NCBI GenBank assembly: GCA_947497195.1
Contig: CANMGM010000021.1
Span: 1-15,943, forward strand
DNA: 15,943 bases
DNA from: Bacteroidota bacterium
GTDB lineage: Bacteria > Bacteroidota > Bacteroidia > M30B66
Reading direction: 5' to 3'
A program made the position numbers and the translations under genes. The notes under the pieces are model-generated. The model did no database searches, was not told the origin of the DNA, and worked only from the letters and a program-made list of their open reading frames with translations. The stretch's first letter is position 1. Every line of letters starts with the position of its first letter. This document shows, in pieces, positions 14,271 to 15,943 of the stretch.

Positions 14271-14303
14271 ATGGAAAACGCATATGGAAATCCGCTTGGG
14301 TAA
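14271..14303 (+). other. Ten-codon upstream ORF overlapping the FISUMP gene start
   Basis: ATG at 14271 reads MENAYGNPLG and stops at TAA 14301-14303, in a different frame from the FISUMP gene whose ATG is at 14284. Termination 17 nt past that start could couple translation. It may equally be chance. Confidence 0.2.
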
Positions 14304-15528
14304 TCTACGTTGGCAAACAACAAATCTAACTACAACAAAATATTTAAATGGGGATGATATTCAACTTATTACATCCCAAGCTGAATTTAAATTATTTCAT
14401 AAAAACAAGAAACCCGGTTATCATTTTTTAGATTTTGATGAGAGGAATAAACACTTGGGTTTTCTTTACAACATCTTCGCAATCAAAGATAAGCGTGGTT
14501 TGTTTAACACTTCCTATCGCGCTCCCACACAAGAGGAATGGCAACAGCTTTTTCGCATAGCAGGCTATCTTTTTAATGAGGATGAACCTCATTTATGGGA
14601 CACAAGTCGTCAATACAACAAGGAGAGACATAAACATAATATTGAGGCGCTGAAAAGACTTAAATCGGCTAAGGGCTGGAAAAAGGGGCATACCGGCAAA
14701 AACACAACCGGATTTTCGGCTCTTGCCACAATTGAGGAATCAAGTGCGAGATGGCTTTGGCAGAGCGAGGAAAAACAATTAACGGGCGGTGTTTGTTTTG
14801 GGAACTCTTCAAGGCATAAAAAAATAGAAGTTACTTTCTCAGAACATCATGAATGGGGAGAGCCTTCAGAGTTTATAAGACTAGTTAAAGTTGTTGAAAA
14901 CCCAGATTGCCAGCCGTTAAAAACTCCCAACATAAATTGGATGCCAGGTTATTTAGGTTACAATCTATTAAATGAACTTACAAACTTTGATGTCGTCAGA
15001 GGTGGTACACAATGGGGCATGTATAAGCAAAATAAGATGCCGGCAAAGTGCTTTTACGACAACGCGAGCGACGGAATCCCTCTTTTTAACTATTATGGCT
15101 GTAAGGAAATTATTCGCAATTTGCCTCGCGAATATAAAGTCCCCTCTTCAAAAGATTACCAAACATTGGTTGAGTCTTTCTCGAATAACGAATTGCATAA
15201 ATTACTAGATATATACCAATGGTACCTGCATTTTATTCGTGAGCCCAATAGTGAGAAAAAAGACGTTCAATTTATTTATGATATAGTGGCAATTGGAATG
15301 CGCTGGGTTAAATATGTTACGCATTGGGAAAACGAAGCACTTTATAATTATGATTATTTTAGCGGCAAGGGCAATAATGCAAGTTTTTGGACGAGTGACG
15401 ATTGTGTTTTCACCATTAAGTTCGAAGAAAACGTTTTAAAACATGAGAAGTACAAAATACCGAAAGATTCATCATTTTTTGGATTGGGCTTACCCATTAA
15501 GTTGATAAAAAATGATTTTGTAGCCTAA
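14284..15528 (+). CDS. Tandem FISUMP-domain protein without signal peptide
   Basis: This 414-residue protein holds two copies of the Fibrobacter succinogenes major paralogous (FISUMP, TIGR02145/PF09603) domain, a C-type-lectin/formylglycine-enzyme-like fold. Copy one (about 1-207) is clear: LGNLRWQTTNLTTTKYLNGD (5-24), LGFLYNIFAIKDKRGL (58-73), YRAPTQEEWQQL (78-89), TTGFSAL (141-147) and a FIRLVKV end (197-203). Copy two (about 213-414) is diverged but follows the same order: NINWM (216-220), KQNKMPAKCFYD (248-259), YKVPSSKDYQTL (284-295), FWTSDD (368-373) and LGLPIKLIKN (401-410). FISUMP proteins are usually exported lipoproteins; here no signal peptide exists, and the frame upstream has no start back to a TAG at 14227. 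Function is unknown. It is followed 33 bp later by an unrecognised gene. Confidence 0.8.
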   Translation: MEIRLGNLRWQTTNLTTTKYLNGDDIQLITSQAEFKLFHKNKKPGYHFLDFDERNKHLGFLYNIFAIKDKRGLFNTSYRAPTQEEWQQLFRIAGYLFNEDEPHLWDTSRQYNKERHKHNIEALKRLKSAKGWKKGHTGKNTTGFSALATIEESSARWLWQSEEKQLTGGVCFGNSSRHKKIEVTFSEHHEWGEPSEFIRLVKVVENPDCQPLKTPNINWMPGYLGYNLLNELTNFDVVRGGTQWGMYKQNKMPAKCFYDNASDGIPLFNYYGCKEIIRNLPREYKVPSSKDYQTLVESFSNNELHKLLDIYQWYLHFIREPNSEKKDVQFIYDIVAIGMRWVKYVTHWENEALYNYDYFSGKGNNASFWTSDDCVFTIKFEENVLKHEKYKIPKDSSFFGLGLPIKLIKNDFVA

Positions 15529-15561
15529 GAATATTGTTGTTACGCTCATAAATTAATAAAT

Positions 15562-15943
15562 ATGGCACAACCTATTTTTTCATTTAAGAATTCAACAGAG
15601 AAGATTCGATACTATTTTACTTTAAATACATATGGGGATTTACCTCAGAGTATTCCGATGGATATTATCTCTTTTCTAAATTATATGCGTTTTCGGGTCG
15701 ATAACTATGAAAATTTTACACGCATATTTCATCAGATTTATCCCGAACTAGTAGAAACTGGAAGCTCCCTAGACAGTATTGGATTCGAGGACTTGAGCCA
15801 TCCCTTGCGAAAACAGCTGATTGCTATATCGGAGCTACGGTATAATATAACCGTGGATGCTCTTTTCTTCTCTCAAATAGAAGAGTTGTTCATCACAGAA
15901 AGAGACTTTAAACGGTTTTTCTTTAAGCTTTCGGCCTTGATTC
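15562..15943 (+). CDS. Unrecognised protein, C-terminus cut off by window edge
   Basis: ATG at 15562 opens a frame that runs without a stop to the right edge, giving at least 127 codons. It begins MAQPIFSFKNSTEKIRYYF; there is no signal peptide or obvious membrane segment, and the composition (many Phe, Ile, Leu, Arg, Glu) suggests a soluble, mostly helical protein. I see no motif I can assign. It starts 33 bp after the FISUMP gene stop on the same strand with no terminator between, so the two are probably co-transcribed. Local sequence looks AT-rich like the end of the FISUMP gene. Confidence 0.7.
   Translation, partial: MAQPIFSFKNSTEKIRYYFTLNTYGDLPQSIPMDIISFLNYMRFRVDNYENFTRIFHQIYPELVETGSSLDSIGFEDLSHPLRKQLIAISELRYNITVDALFFSQIEELFITERDFKRFFFKLSALI

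Noticed and set aside
14284..15528. FISUMP gene as a diversity-generating retroelement target
   Set aside because: No reverse transcriptase and no near-identical template repeat were seen in the window; the idea is kept only as a check beyond the right edge.

Overview
The window looks like chromosomal DNA of a member of the Bacteroidota. The evidence is several exact or near-exact copies of the Bacteroidota -7 promoter element (TAnnTTTG) a short distance before genes, no obvious Shine-Dalgarno sequences, and the gene content: an S46 dipeptidyl-peptidase of the DPP7 type, a DUF6922/AbiEii pair, FISUMP domains, a lipoprotein with a lysine-plus-acidic motif after its lipid-anchored cysteine, and a Cry-DASH-type photolyase protein. 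No phage, insertion sequence, CRISPR array, tRNA or rRNA was seen.

Layout. (1) 1-1478, minus strand: a likely operon with a DUF6922-type antitoxin, an overlapping AbiEii-type nucleotidyltransferase toxin, and a secreted protein cut by the left edge. (2) 1531-3134, plus strand: cutC, then a separately promoted HD-domain phosphohydrolase. (3) 3135-3411: no convincing gene, but two terminator-like hairpins and an isolated -7 element. (4) 3381-4669: a divergent pair, a TIGR01777-type NAD(P)-binding epimerase-like protein on the minus strand and a thioredoxin-like [2Fe-2S] ferredoxin on the plus strand, sharing a promoter region of about 50 bp. (5) 4715-9755, plus strand: a predicted surface lipoprotein with a beta-helix-like region (TTG start), 6-phosphofructokinase (pfkA), a membrane fatty-acid desaturase (TTG start) and a Cry-DASH-like flavoprotein. 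(6) 9800-14103, minus strand: Hsp20, then a secreted protein with a possible CBM9-like N-terminus, then the S46 peptidase. This block converges on the photolyase gene at a 16-bp perfect hairpin. (7) 14284-15943, plus strand: a leaderless-looking cytosolic protein with two tandem FISUMP domains, followed 33 bp later by an unrecognised gene cut by the right edge.

Most of the central genes are ordinary housekeeping or cell-envelope functions (glycolysis, lipid desaturation, blue-light flavoprotein, peptide use, chaperone). The two flanks look accessory. The left one is a toxin-antitoxin module. The right one is the best candidate for something undescribed: FISUMP proteins are usually exported, whereas this one has two diverged copies, no signal peptide, and an unknown partner gene.

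Terminators in this genome appear to be packed into gene ends. Two stop codons (3381-3383 and 9753-9755) lie inside the hairpins. No gene-free stretch exceeds 300 bases; the longest are 3135-3380, 2293-2516 and 14104-14283.
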